Below, piece by piece: positions 44,282-52,922 of a DNA stretch of 64,000 nt. The translations under genes and the position numbers were made by a program. How positions within the stretch are numbered: the first letter of the stretch is position 1; each line of letters begins with the position of its first letter. A model generated the notes under the pieces. That model had not been told where the DNA came from, searched no databases, and saw only the letters and a program-made list of their open reading frames with translations. Origin of the DNA: JABMPJ01 sp964345005 (GTDB lineage Bacteria > Verrucomicrobiota > Kiritimatiellia > UBA8416 > JABMPJ01); assembly GCA_964345005.1 (NCBI GenBank), contig CAYFPQ010000003.1, forward strand, positions 51,409-115,408, written 5' to 3'.

Positions 44282-44707
44282 CTACTCTTCTACGATAATT
44301 CCCATGCTGCGAGCCGTGCCCTCAACCATCCTCGCCGCCATCGCTTCGTCGGTCGCGTTCAGATCGGCTTCCTTGACCTTCACGATCTCCAGGATCTGGT
44401 CGCGCGTTACCGTGCCGACCTTCTCCTTGTTCGGCATCGGCGAGCCCTTGGCCAGGCCGGCCGCCTTCTTGAGCAGCGAAGCCGCGGGCGGGCTCTTGGT
44501 GATAAACGTGAACGACTTGTCCTGGTAAACCGTGATCACAACCGGGATCACCATCCCGGCCTTGTCCTGCGTGGCCGCGTTGAAGGCCTTGCAGAAATCC
44601 ATGATATTCACGCCCTGCTGACCGAGCGCCGGCCCGACCGGCGGTGCGGGGTTGGCCTGTCCGGCCGGAATCTGCAGCTTGATCTGCCCTGTTGCTTTCT
44701 TTGCCAT
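44282..44707 (-). CDS. rplK: Ribosomal protein uL11
   Basis: 141 residues: IKLQIPAGQANPAPPVGPAL, GQQGVNIMDFCKAFNAAT and the C-terminal EGTARSMGIIVEE. L11 lies in the GTPase centre with L10 and L12, next to the thiostrepton site. Its start shares a base with the nusG stop. Confidence 0.97.
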   Translation of the reverse strand: MAKKATGQIKLQIPAGQANPAPPVGPALGQQGVNIMDFCKAFNAATQDKAGMVIPVVITVYQDKSFTFITKSPPAASLLKKAAGLAKGSPMPNKEKVGTVTRDQILEIVKVKEADLNATDEAMAARMVEGTARSMGIIVEE

Positions 44708-45255
44708 TACTCGCGCTCCACCTGCCAGTATTCCAGTTCGACCGACGCCGAGCGTCCGAAGATCGCCACCGACACCTTCAACTTGCCCTTCAGGGGATCG
44801 ATCTCTTCGACCACCCCGTTGAAATTCATAAACGGCCCGTCATTGATCTTGACCGTCTCGCCCGGCTCGAACGTGATCTTCGGCTGGACATGCTCTTCCT
44901 TGTCCTTGACCTGGTTGAGCACCTGCTCGACCTCGTCCGGGGCCAGGGGCACGGGATTGTCTCCGCCCACGAACCCGATGATGCCCGGCGTCTCCTTCAC
45001 GAAGTACCAGGCGCGGTCATGCAGTTTGCGCTCGACGTCGTAGAGCGCGATCTGCAGCAACACGTACCCCGGGAAGAATTTACGCGTGGTTGTCGACCGC
45101 ACGCCCTTCTTCACCTCCGACACTTTTTCGGTCGGTATGATTACCTCGCCGACGTAATCCTCCATCTCCTCGTGCTTGAGGCGACGGCGAATGCTCTCCT
45201 GGACCTTATTTTCCTGTCCAGTGAGCGTATGAACGACGAACCACTCTTTATCCAT
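44707..45255 (-). CDS. nusG: Transcription termination/antitermination factor NusG
   Basis: 182 residues from ATG 45255: MDKEWFVVHTLTGQENKVQE. The NGN domain includes KFFPGYVLLQI; the KOW domain near the end has FEPGETVKINDGPFMNFNG. NusG couples RNA polymerase to Rho or, with S10, to ribosomes. Its start overlaps the secE stop (TAATG), and the open frame upstream to 45393 is secE in another frame. Confidence 0.97.
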   Translation of the reverse strand: MDKEWFVVHTLTGQENKVQESIRRRLKHEEMEDYVGEVIIPTEKVSEVKKGVRSTTTRKFFPGYVLLQIALYDVERKLHDRAWYFVKETPGIIGFVGGDNPVPLAPDEVEQVLNQVKDKEEHVQPKITFEPGETVKINDGPFMNFNGVVEEIDPLKGKLKVSVAIFGRSASVELEYWQVERE

Positions 45256-45473
45256 TAGATGCTCCCCGTCGGGATCAAGAGCTGCAGAATCATCACCAGT
45301 ACCCGGTCGCAGAAGCCAACAAACAGACTCATGAGCACCAGCGAGACGATCACGACCATCGTCGACTCGAGCAACTCGCGGCGGCTCGGCCACGTGGCCT
45401 TCTTCATCTCGCCGAGGACATCGCCCGTAAAGGTCTTGACCCCGTCAACGCCGTTCTGGAATTTCTTCTTCAG
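45255..45473 (-). CDS. secE: Preprotein translocase subunit SecE, apparent CTG start
   Basis: About 72 residues: KKKFQNGVDGVKTFTGDVLG, EMKKATWPSRRELLESTMVV and one hydrophobic helix MVVIVSLVLMSLFVGF. The WPSRRELL block before a single transmembrane segment is diagnostic of SecE. No ATG, GTG or TTG lies in frame between the upstream stop (near 45493) and KKKF. CTG at 45473 with AGG six bases before it is the best start. The gene lies between tRNA-Trp and nusG as in many bacteria. Confidence 0.9.
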   Translation of the reverse strand: MKKKFQNGVDGVKTFTGDVLGEMKKATWPSRRELLESTMVVIVSLVLMSLFVGFCDRVLVMILQLLIPTGSI

Positions 45474-45576
45474 CGCACACCTCGTTTCGATTCCGACAAC
45501 CTATAAGGAGAATCAATCAGCTTCGCTCGCGTCAGCTCGCCCGACTCGTGTTGGCAGGCCACTCGACTCCGCTCTT

Positions 45577-45652
45577 GGCAGGCCAGGAGGGAATCGAACC
45601 CCCAACCCCCGGTTTTGGAGACCGGTGCTCTGCCTAATTGAGCTACTGGCCT
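45577..45652 (-). tRNA. trnW: tRNA-Trp (CCA anticodon)
   Basis: The minus strand folds into a cloverleaf of 76 bases. The acceptor stem AGGCCAG pairs with CTGGCCT, the anticodon loop reads CTCCAAA, the T loop is GTTCGATTC, and G plus an encoded CCA end the molecule. It is located between rpmG and secE, a common place for trnW in PVC and other bacteria. Confidence 0.95.
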
Positions 45653-45669
45653 ACAGTATCAAGCAGAGG

Positions 45670-45822
45670 CTACTTTACCTCCCTGTGCAACGTATGCCGC
45701 CGATCGAACCGGCAGTACTTCTTCATCTCAATCCGGTCCGTCTGCACCTTCTTGTTGCGCGTGGTCGTATAATTACGACGCTTGCACTCCGTGCAGGCCA
45801 GTATGGCTAGTTCCCTAGGCAT
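45670..45822 (-). CDS. rpmG: Ribosomal protein bL33
   Basis: 50 residues: MPRELAILACTECKRRNYTT, TRNKKVQTDRIEMKKYCRFD and RRHTLHREVK. Three of the four zinc cysteines of the C+ form are present (Cys10, Cys13, Cys37); the fourth position is Asp or Arg (CRFDRR in place of CPxCxK). This L33 may therefore not bind zinc normally. It lies 96 bases after tuf and 17 before tRNA-Trp. Confidence 0.93.
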   Translation of the reverse strand: MPRELAILACTECKRRNYTTTRNKKVQTDRIEMKKYCRFDRRHTLHREVK

Positions 45823-45857
45823 CAGTGCACCCCTTCAAAACCGCGAGCGGATCTTGT

Positions 45858-45901
45858 GACAGCCGGGCCGGATCGCCCTTTTGAGGCGCCCGGCCGCTGT
45901 C
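45858..45901 (-). promoter_or_regulatory. Strong hairpin between tuf and rpmG
   Basis: GACAGC with a CGGGC-type extension pairs with GCCCGG and GCTGTC across 45858-45901, with one bulge. No T-run follows on the transcribed strand, so it is more likely a processing or mRNA-stability element than a terminator. Confidence 0.4.
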
Positions 45902-45918
45902 ATTCGTCAATCCACCAT

Positions 45919-47127
45919 CTATTCGATAATCGTGGTCACCGTTCCGGCGCCGACCGTACGGCCGCCTTCGCGGATAGCGAAACGCATCTTCTCTTCCATG
46001 GCGACGGGCTGGATCAGCTCAACCTTCATGCTGACGCTATCGCCAGGCATAACCATCTCGACGCCGTCAGGCAACGTGATGTCGCCAGTCACGTCCGTCG
46101 TACGGACGTAGAACTGCGGGCGGTAGCCCTTGAAGAACGGCGTGTGACGGCCACCCTCTTCCTTGCTCAGCACATACACTTCGCAATCGAACTTGGTGTG
46201 GGGCGTGATCGAACCGGGCTTGGCCAGCACCTGGCCGCGCTCGACTTCGTCTTTCTTCGTGCCGCGGAGCAGACAACCCACGTTATCGCCGGCCTGGCCT
46301 TCATCCAGGATCTTACGGAACATTTCAACGCCCGTGCAGGTCGTCTTGGCGGTGTCCTTGAGACCGATGATCTCGACTTCGTCGCCCGTGTGGATCATAC
46401 CACGCTCAACACGGCCGGTAACCACCGTACCGCGACCTTCGATCGAGAACACGTCTTCGATCGGCATCAGGAACGCCTGGTCGATAATCCGCTCGGGCTC
46501 CGGAATGTAGGAGTCGAGGGCATCAACCAACTCTGAGATGCACTCGCAGGCGGGATCATCGGCGCTCGCGGCCTGTGTTGCGGAGAAGGAGTCACCGCGG
46601 ATGATCGGAATATCGTCGCCGGGGAACTCGTACTTGGAGAGAAGCTCGCGCACTTCCAGCTCCACGAGGTCGAGCAGCTCGGGATCGTCGACCATATCGA
46701 CCTTGTTCATGAAGACGACCATCGCCGGCACACCAACCTGGCGGGCAAGCAGAACGTGCTCACGGGTCTGGGGCATCGGGCCGGTATCGGCGGCCACCAC
46801 CAGGATCGCGCCATCCATCTGCGCGGCGCCGGTGATCATGTTCTTGATGTAGTCAGCATGCCCCGGACAGTCAACGTGTGCGTAGTGACGGTTCTCGGTA
46901 GCGTACTCGACGTGCGAGGTAGCGATCGTGAGAATCTTGGTAGCGTCACGGCGACCGTGCGCCTCGGAGGCCTTCGCTACCTGGTCGTAGGCGACGGACT
47001 CACTGTATCCCTTGAGCGACTGCACGTGCGTGAGCGCGGCGGTCAGCGTGGTCTTACCATGGTCAACGTGGCCAATCGTGCCCACGTTCACATGCGGCTT
47101 ACTGCGTTCGAATTTCTCTTTGGCCAT
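45919..47127 (-). CDS. tuf: Elongation factor Tu
   Basis: 402 residues. GTPase motifs GHVDHGKTTL (residues 19-28), DCPGHADYIKNM and NKVDM are complete. The second and third beta-barrel domains follow, with GRGTVVTGRVERG and a complete C-terminus. EF-Tu brings aminoacyl-tRNA to the ribosome. The gene is the first protein gene of the superoperon, after tRNA-Thr. Confidence 0.98.
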   Translation of the reverse strand: MAKEKFERSKPHVNVGTIGHVDHGKTTLTAALTHVQSLKGYSESVAYDQVAKASEAHGRRDATKILTIATSHVEYATENRHYAHVDCPGHADYIKNMITGAAQMDGAILVVAADTGPMPQTREHVLLARQVGVPAMVVFMNKVDMVDDPELLDLVELEVRELLSKYEFPGDDIPIIRGDSFSATQAASADDPACECISELVDALDSYIPEPERIIDQAFLMPIEDVFSIEGRGTVVTGRVERGMIHTGDEVEIIGLKDTAKTTCTGVEMFRKILDEGQAGDNVGCLLRGTKKDEVERGQVLAKPGSITPHTKFDCEVYVLSKEEGGRHTPFFKGYRPQFYVRTTDVTGDITLPDGVEMVMPGDSVSMKVELIQPVAMEEKMRFAIREGGRTVGAGTVTTIIE

Positions 47128-47195
47128 GCCTGTTACTCCTTACTGATACCTGACAACTACGTTCTCTTAACCAACAACAATCTGTTCGCCGTTTA

Positions 47196-47271
47196 TGGAG
47201 CCCATGAGCGGGATTGAACCGCTGACCTCATCCTTACCAAGGATGTGCTCTACCAACTGAGCTACATGGGC
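47196..47271 (-). tRNA. trnT: tRNA-Thr (GGT anticodon)
   Basis: A 76-base cloverleaf on the minus strand. The acceptor stem GCCCATG pairs with CATGGGC, the D loop reads AGCTCAGTTGGTAGAGC, the anticodon loop is TTGGTAA, the T loop GTTCAATCC, and T plus an encoded CCA close it. It precedes tuf, a conserved tRNA-tuf arrangement. Confidence 0.95.
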
Positions 47272-47681
47272 CCGGTCACCCCGTTACCGGGGCCAAACCG
47301 CCACCGGGACCAAACGGCACAAGACAACAGGCTTGCACTCCCGCCTCTCTTCCAATCCAACCGGCCTGGAGAGCAATTCTGCTGTCTTCCATCCGCTCAT
47401 CCCGTCTCTTTTCGAGCGCGAGACAACGGCTAAACTATGTCCTCAGAGCACACAGCTCCTTAAATCGAAACGCGGTAGAATAGCAGAAGGGCCTATACTG
47501 TCAACCCCCTATCCGCATTTTTTTGAGGTTTTTAAGGAAGATAAAACCGGAGATTTCAGGAGTTGAACGCCCCACATCGAACAAGGAACGCTGAACGTCG
47601 AACTACGCTGAGCGAATGAATCGAGAGCTTGAAGTTCTTCAGCTCTCCGATTCTCTCAGTTCGTTGTTGGGAGTTCCTTGT
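47272..47681. other. Gap with superoperon promoter and a palindromic repeat
   Basis: No gene is seen. The left part holds the superoperon promoter at 47477-47504; 47505-47560 is AT-rich, with a T7 run and GTTTTTAA; the right part is a repeat element from about 47575. Confidence 0.6.
47477..47504 (-). promoter_or_regulatory. Sigma-70-like promoter of tRNA-Thr-tuf superoperon
   Basis: On the minus strand, perfect TTGACA (47499-47504) and TATTCT (47477-47482) are spaced by 16 bases. Transcription would begin near 47470, about 200 bases ahead of tRNA-Thr. An AT-rich stretch lies just upstream, as expected for a strong promoter. Confidence 0.7.
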
Positions 47682-47699
47682 TCAATGTTCAGTGTTCAG
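47575..47699. repeat. Palindromic repeat of the GGGAGTTCCTTGTT family
   Basis: GAACAAGGAACG (47578-47589) pairs with the region TTGGGAGTTCCTTGTTC (47667-47683), and an inner stem ATCGAGAGCTTGAAG/CTTCAGCTCTCCGAT lies between. The right end continues into the last codons of the glycosyltransferase gene. It is a second copy of the element at 15567-15697. Confidence 0.65.
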
Positions 47700-49463
47700 A
47701 AGGCCGGAAGCCGCCTGCTCCTGCGCCCTCTCCAACCATCGCTTCGCCTCCTCCTTCCGTCCCGTTGCCAAGAGGGCGATCGCCAAGTTGCGCATGGCGC
47801 CCCGATAGGCGGGTCTGAGCTGGATGGCGCGTTCGAGCAGCACGATGGCCTCGTCGGTGCGCTTCTGGCGGTGTAGCACAACGGCGAGATCGTGCATCGC
47901 CTCGGGATAATCGGCCTGCAGAGAAAGAGCCGACCGAAAGGCCACTTCGGCCTCGGCCAGCCCCTCGGCCGCCAATAGTGCCGTGCCACGGTAGTAATGG
48001 GTGGCCGCGATGCCCGGACCGGCCTCGAGAGCCAGATCGTACTGCTTCAGCGCATCATCCAGTCTTCCCCGTGTCTGCAGACCGATCCCAACATGCCGAT
48101 GCAGCTCGGCCTCCCAGTTGACAGCGTCCGTAGGAAAGTCGACAGGAAAATTCACGGCCACAGCCCCTATAAGGAGTGCAACGGCATAGACGACACGGTT
48201 CCCGGACGCCCCCTTGACCATCTCCAGAATGCCGCATCCTCCGAGGAAAGCCAGAACCAGCAGTCCGGGCAGCATGGGCACCGTGTAGCGCGACGTGGGG
48301 AAGAAGACGACAAGCCCCAGCGCATAGAGGACGACAAAGCCCACGAGCCACCGGCCCTCGCCTCCCCGACGCCACGCAACCGCCATTCCCAACAAGGCCA
48401 ATGGCCCGACGATACCGAATGGAAAGGCAAACCAGCCCCAACGCCACACAAGCAGGCTCAGAATGCGGGAATAGTGACGGAACGCATAGATATCCACGTT
48501 ACGTGGGATCTCGCGTCCACTCACAAGCTGGCGCGCCTTGGCCAGCAGCCCGCCGAGGAAGCGCACAGGCTCACGGTAGATATACCTGCTCACCCGCCCC
48601 AGAAAGTACGACTGCGCCTCGGCGGGCGAAGTGACCCCGCCCTCCTCGTAGGGCAACGCTACAAGTCTTTCCCACTCGGGAGTGCCGGGCCGGGCGCACA
48701 CGGTTTCTGCCGCGTCCGGATTGTTTCCTATATAAAGGTTCACGCCGCCATTCGTGGAGATCGGCACGAACTGCCCCGAACGGACCGCGTTTCGGATCGT
48801 AACAGGCGCAATGGTCAAGACCAGCCCCAGGGCCACCAGAAGCCCGAGCCGGACATGTGCGCGCGTGTCGCCGCTTTTCCGGGTCGCCAGGACCAGCCAC
48901 ACCCCAACCAACAGGAGCATGACCAGCACAACGGGCACCGCCAGCGCGGCCACACCGAGGATCGCCCCCGCCCCGAACGCGCGTAAGGCAGTGGGACGGC
49001 GCATCAAGGCAAGAAAGGCGAGCAGGAACCCCGTATCGAGCACGGCCGCCAATGCTGCCGGAAGAAGTTGACAGGTGAAGAAGAGCAACGGGCCATAGAA
49101 AGCCGTGCCCAGGCCGCACACAAAAGCAGCCGACTCGCCCATGGACCTCTTCGCGACCAGGTAGGTCAGCAGCGCGATCAGCACACCCAGTAAACCGTGC
49201 ACATAGCGGGCAGTGGCAGCGTTCGACGATACCCAGCGATAGACCTGCCCAAGCACATACGTATACAGAGGTGGCTGCCAGAATGGCAGGTTGTCCGGCT
49301 CGCGCTGGCCTAGCGCTGTGCGTGTGGCCTGGTTGTGGTAGGTTGCGGAGTCGGAAGTCGGAATCCGGAACACCACCGCCCGGTTGGTCTCGAACACAGA
49401 CGCAACCTGCACGATCAGGGCGAGTACGGCCAGTATGAGGAGCTGTACGACATTCTCTCTCAA
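47682..49463 (-). CDS. GT-C fold glycosyltransferase (ArnT/PMT-like) with C-terminal TPRs
   Basis: 593 residues. About ten hydrophobic segments fill the first 440. The first loop has SDSATYHNQATRTALGQREP and FWQPPLYTYVLGQVYRW, the pattern of undecaprenyl-phosphate-sugar-dependent transferases with an acidic residue after helix 1. The last 140 residues have three TPR-like repeats (DALKQYDLALEAGPGIAATH, AEVAFRSALSLQADYPEAMH, AIVLLERAIQLRPAYRGAMR). It may glycosylate an envelope target; the substrate is unknown. The last five codons (LNTEH) and stop lie in a repeat element, so the true C-terminus may have been altered. It lies next to nadB. Confidence 0.8.
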   Translation of the reverse strand: MRENVVQLLILAVLALIVQVASVFETNRAVVFRIPTSDSATYHNQATRTALGQREPDNLPFWQPPLYTYVLGQVYRWVSSNAATARYVHGLLGVLIALLTYLVAKRSMGESAAFVCGLGTAFYGPLLFFTCQLLPAALAAVLDTGFLLAFLALMRRPTALRAFGAGAILGVAALAVPVVLVMLLLVGVWLVLATRKSGDTRAHVRLGLLVALGLVLTIAPVTIRNAVRSGQFVPISTNGGVNLYIGNNPDAAETVCARPGTPEWERLVALPYEEGGVTSPAEAQSYFLGRVSRYIYREPVRFLGGLLAKARQLVSGREIPRNVDIYAFRHYSRILSLLVWRWGWFAFPFGIVGPLALLGMAVAWRRGGEGRWLVGFVVLYALGLVVFFPTSRYTVPMLPGLLVLAFLGGCGILEMVKGASGNRVVYAVALLIGAVAVNFPVDFPTDAVNWEAELHRHVGIGLQTRGRLDDALKQYDLALEAGPGIAATHYYRGTALLAAEGLAEAEVAFRSALSLQADYPEAMHDLAVVLHRQKRTDEAIVLLERAIQLRPAYRGAMRNLAIALLATGRKEEAKRWLERAQEQAASGLLNTEH

Positions 49464-49510
49464 GCAGGGGCTCCCTCCGACTTCCGATCTCCGACCTCTG
49501 ATCTCCGGGC

Positions 49511-51163
49511 CTATACCCCCAACCTCGTATCACCGCCCGGTGGATCGGTGATGATCGTATCGATCCGCCCGGGCCCGACCTCCGGACAGTCGAGCGTGCT
49601 ATGCAGCCCGCGGCTCTCGCGACGAAGTTGGGCCGACCGGATGATCAACTCGGCCACGGCGGCGATGTTGCGCAGCTCCAGAACATCAGGCGTCACAAGG
49701 TAATCCATGTAGTACTGGTAGATCTCGTGGTGCAGGTTGCCGATCCGGCGTGCAGCGCGCTCGAGTCGCTTGTCCGTGCGCACGATCCCGACATAGTCCC
49801 ACATACAGGTACGGACCTCGTTCCAGTTGTGCTCCACGACGATGGCCTCGTCGCTCGTGACAGCATCGCCGTACTCCCAGTCGGCGATCAGGGGCATCGC
49901 AAGATCCGGCGGCGGGGTGGCAACCAGGTGATCGGCCATTCGACGCGCGCAGACAACCGCCTCAAGCAGCGAATTGCTGGCGAGCCGATTGGCGCCGTGG
50001 AGACCCGTGCAAGCCACTTCGCCGCAGGCATACAGGCCCGGCATAGCGGTTTCGCCGTTCACCTTGGCCTCGACACCCCCGCAATAGTAGTGCGCGGCCG
50101 GCACCACGGGGATCAGATGCTTGCTCATGTCGATTCCGAAGCCGAGGCAGGTCGCGAAGATATTGGGGAAGCGCTCCTGGAGGAACTCACGCGGCTGGTG
50201 GCGGATGTCGAGATAGACGCACGGCGCGCCGGTCAACTTCATCTCCTCGTCGATCGCGCGGGCGACTACATCACGCGGCGCCAGCGCACCACGCTCGTCG
50301 TAGCGATGCATGAACTCCTGCTCGTCGCCATCCACCAACTTGGCGCCCTCACCGCGAACGGCTTCGCTGACCAGAAAGGATTTCGCCTCGGGGTGGTAGA
50401 GACAGGTGGGATGGAATTGAATGAACTCCATGTTCTTGATTGGCAGCCCCGCCCGCCACGCCATCGCGCCGTCTCCGGTCGCGACGTCGGGATTGCTGGT
50501 ATAAAGGTACACCTTGCCGCCGCCGCCCGTGGCGAGGATGACGCGCGGCGCACGCACGGCACAGATTTCACCCGATGTGCGATCGAGAAGGTAGATCCCC
50601 ACGCAGCGACTTCCGTCACGGCCCGCTTCACCCGTGTCGACCCCGCGGTACTCGAGCCAGCCGGTGGTGATCAGGTCAATTGCCATCGCCTCTTCGCGCA
50701 ACGTGACGTTCGGGGCTTCACGCACGCGTTCAAGCAGGACGGCCTCAATCTCGCGCCCGGTGATATCGCCGGCATGCAGCACGCGCCGCTCGGAATGGCC
50801 GCCCTCCTTGCCAAGGTCGTATCCCCCGCCCTCTTCCTCTTTGCGCTGCGCGAAAGAGATCCCGAGCGCCTCCAGCTCTGCTACGGCCTGAGGACCCGCG
50901 GCCACGATGTCGCGCACGACCGCTTCGTCGCACAGCCCTGCACCCGCATCCAGCGTGTCAGCCACGTGCGCTTCGAAGGAATCCTGCGCAGCCATCACCG
51001 AGGCGATACCGCCCTGGGCATAGTTGGTATTGCTGTCGGCCCCGCCCTTCTTGGTCACCACCAGCACAGAGCCGCTCTTCCCGAGGTGCAACGCCGAAAG
51101 CAGACCAGCCAGCCCACTGCCCACCACACAATAGTCATAGTCGAGAATCTGCATGACGCTCAT
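49511..51163 (-). CDS. nadB: L-aspartate oxidase
   Basis: 550 residues. The FAD Rossmann motif is VVGSGLAGLLSALHLG (about residues 13-28), followed by NTNYAQGGIASV and LQFHPT-like IQFHPTCLY. The succinate-dehydrogenase-type active site HYYCGGVEAKVNGETAMPGL with LYACGEVACTGLHGANRLAS is complete. The enzyme makes iminoaspartate, the first step of NAD synthesis; nadA and nadC are not in the window. It starts one base after the cupin stop, so the two are cotranscribed. Confidence 0.95.
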   Translation of the reverse strand: MSVMQILDYDYCVVGSGLAGLLSALHLGKSGSVLVVTKKGGADSNTNYAQGGIASVMAAQDSFEAHVADTLDAGAGLCDEAVVRDIVAAGPQAVAELEALGISFAQRKEEEGGGYDLGKEGGHSERRVLHAGDITGREIEAVLLERVREAPNVTLREEAMAIDLITTGWLEYRGVDTGEAGRDGSRCVGIYLLDRTSGEICAVRAPRVILATGGGGKVYLYTSNPDVATGDGAMAWRAGLPIKNMEFIQFHPTCLYHPEAKSFLVSEAVRGEGAKLVDGDEQEFMHRYDERGALAPRDVVARAIDEEMKLTGAPCVYLDIRHQPREFLQERFPNIFATCLGFGIDMSKHLIPVVPAAHYYCGGVEAKVNGETAMPGLYACGEVACTGLHGANRLASNSLLEAVVCARRMADHLVATPPPDLAMPLIADWEYGDAVTSDEAIVVEHNWNEVRTCMWDYVGIVRTDKRLERAARRIGNLHHEIYQYYMDYLVTPDVLELRNIAAVAELIIRSAQLRRESRGLHSTLDCPEVGPGRIDTIITDPPGGDTRLGV

Positions 51164-51164
51164 G

Positions 51165-51518
51165 CTATTCCCCGTACATGACGATGACAGCGATCAGCAA
51201 CAGCGGAACATCGCCATCGTTGCGAATGGTGTGTGTCTCGCCATTACCGGTCAATATGGCGTCACCGACCGATACGCGTTCTTCGCCCCTTCCATCATCA
51301 ATGAGGCCTGAGCCATTCGTTATGATATAGACTTCGTCCTCTTTCAGGTGCTGGTGCGATCCGATGCTGGCTCCGGGCGGGAGTGTCAGCTCCGCACAGA
51401 GGCGCGTGTTGGCGGTCCATTCCTCGCGGCTGAAGAAGTGTGAGATCTCGACACTCCCCTCCCCGCCACGCATGGCTTCGCGCACTTCGCTCGTTCTCAC
51501 TGCTGCTCTCTTGATCAT
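51165..51518 (-). CDS. Cupin-domain protein
   Basis: 117 residues with cupin motif 1 GSHQHLKEDEVYIITNGSG (two His and a Glu for metal) and motif 2 GDAILTGNGETHTIRN. It is a single-domain beta-barrel of unknown substrate. It lies just upstream of nadB in the same direction. Confidence 0.85.
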   Translation of the reverse strand: MIKRAAVRTSEVREAMRGGEGSVEISHFFSREEWTANTRLCAELTLPPGASIGSHQHLKEDEVYIITNGSGLIDDGRGEERVSVGDAILTGNGETHTIRNDGDVPLLLIAVIVMYGE

Positions 51519-51664
51519 GATATCCCCCTCTACCCCACTCTACGACGGATTCCTGCTAACCTACCCGACTGTGTGACGGCAAACAACGAGGTTTTCTCTG
51601 CTGCAGTTCGTCGCGGTTCAGGTTATGATGCCTGCATCAGACAACGCTGCGAGAGAAATTACAC

Positions 51665-52357
51665 ATGAAGACGCTGGACCTGACTCGATACAATGAACCG
51701 GGGCTCTATCTTGAGATGCCAGACGGTGAGCGTGTGATTCTGACACGATCAGAGATCGAACAGAAGACACAGGCAATGTTGGACGATCCCAAGCTGCTCT
51801 CACCCACCGTTCGTGCGGCGGCCGATTATCAGCTCTGCGAAGTCTGTCCGGAGCGCGAAACGGCGCAGATCTGCCACGCCATCATGACAACACTTCCGTT
51901 TTTCGACGAGATCGACCGCTACATGTCTTACGACCGGGTGACCGCCGTGTTCCGGGAGACCGAAACCGATTCCCTGACAATCAAGGACACCACCATGCAA
52001 GGTGCCCTGCAGTATATATCGATCCTGAGCTTGGTGCACTACTGTGAAGTGGGGCGCAAGTACTCCGCTTTCTTCGAGGGCGTCAATCCGCTGATGTCGC
52101 AAGGGAGGATTGCGGATGCGGTCTTCAGGAACATGTATCTCGCCTGCGAAGGCGATCTGCCCATCTTGGCCGACACACTCTGCACTATGCAGGAGGAGTT
52201 GCTTGAGACAACGAAATGCCAGGTGAAGCGTCTGCAGCTCATCAGTAAACGCGATGCCTTTCTGAACGCTTTCATTGCCACAGAAACCACGACCGAGCTC
52301 ATGCTCATGCAGCTGGAACGGATGGTTTCGGGAATGGCCACACACGCCGGCGCTTAA
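51665..52357 (+). CDS. Conserved protein of unknown function with CxxC motif
   Basis: 230 residues. It opens MKTLDLTRYNEPGLYLEMPD and has CEVCPERETAQICHAIMTTL (a CxxC with a further Cys), then DTTMQGALQYISILSLVHYC, EVGRKYSAFFEGVNPLMSQG, KCQVKRLQLISKRDAFLNAF and a helical end. I recall similar proteins in delta-proteobacteria (I believe DUF6901), but I do not know its activity. A TATGAT at 51624-51629 may be the -10 box. The gene is divergent from nadB-cupin. Confidence 0.7.
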   Translation: MKTLDLTRYNEPGLYLEMPDGERVILTRSEIEQKTQAMLDDPKLLSPTVRAAADYQLCEVCPERETAQICHAIMTTLPFFDEIDRYMSYDRVTAVFRETETDSLTIKDTTMQGALQYISILSLVHYCEVGRKYSAFFEGVNPLMSQGRIADAVFRNMYLACEGDLPILADTLCTMQEELLETTKCQVKRLQLISKRDAFLNAFIATETTTELMLMQLERMVSGMATHAGA

Positions 52358-52470
52358 CCTAAGCCCATGACTCGACACCGAGACCCGTGGCTTCCCGAAA
52401 GAGACTGTTGCAACGGCTGGCCTGCCCGTGTACGATTTTGGGTGTTCTGAGTGAGAGAAAAGGGCGCCGA

Positions 52471-52902
52471 ATGAACGATAGTGACTGTATTTTCTGCAAG
52501 ATCGTGGCCGGGGACCTCCCTTGCGCGCGCGTCTACGAAGATGACGATGTTCTCGCCTTCATGGATATCGGCCCCATTATCAAAGGACACACGCTGGTCA
52601 TACCAAAGGCGCACGTCGACCCACTGACCAACGTGCCGGACGAGTTGCTTACCAGGTTAATCCTAGTGGTCCGCAAGGTCGCCGGAGCACAGATGAAAGG
52701 GCTGGATGCAGCGGGTATCAATGTGACACAGGCGAATGGCGCCGTGGCCGGACAGGTTGTGCCACACCTCCACTTCCACGTAATCCCGCGGTTCGAGAAT
52801 GACAAGCACCACTGGAACTGGAATGCAAAGTCGTATGACACCGCAGAGGAGATGCAGAACATAGCCGCCCAAATCCGGTCGGGGTTGCCCCTCGACATGT
52901 AG
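52471..52902 (+). CDS. HIT-family nucleotide hydrolase/transferase
   Basis: 143 residues from ATG 52471 (AAAGGG upstream). It begins MNDSDCIFCKIVAGDLPCAR, a HinT-like start, and ends with the histidine triad HLHFHVIPR at about 100-108. Likely substrates are phosphoramidates of AMP. The longer frame from 52387 lacks a binding site. It lies 20 bases before the Minf_1886-like gene. Confidence 0.93.
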   Translation: MNDSDCIFCKIVAGDLPCARVYEDDDVLAFMDIGPIIKGHTLVIPKAHVDPLTNVPDELLTRLILVVRKVAGAQMKGLDAAGINVTQANGAVAGQVVPHLHFHVIPRFENDKHHWNWNAKSYDTAEEMQNIAAQIRSGLPLDM

Positions 52903-52922
52903 AAGAAGGACGTTGAAACAAC

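Noticed and set aside
45256..45393. Longer NusG starting at 45393
   Set aside because: The extra residues are secE read in the wrong frame; NusG begins at the ATG 45255.
48571..49533. 320-residue minus frame overlapping the glycosyltransferase
   Set aside because: Alternative frame of the real gene; Arg-rich without motifs.
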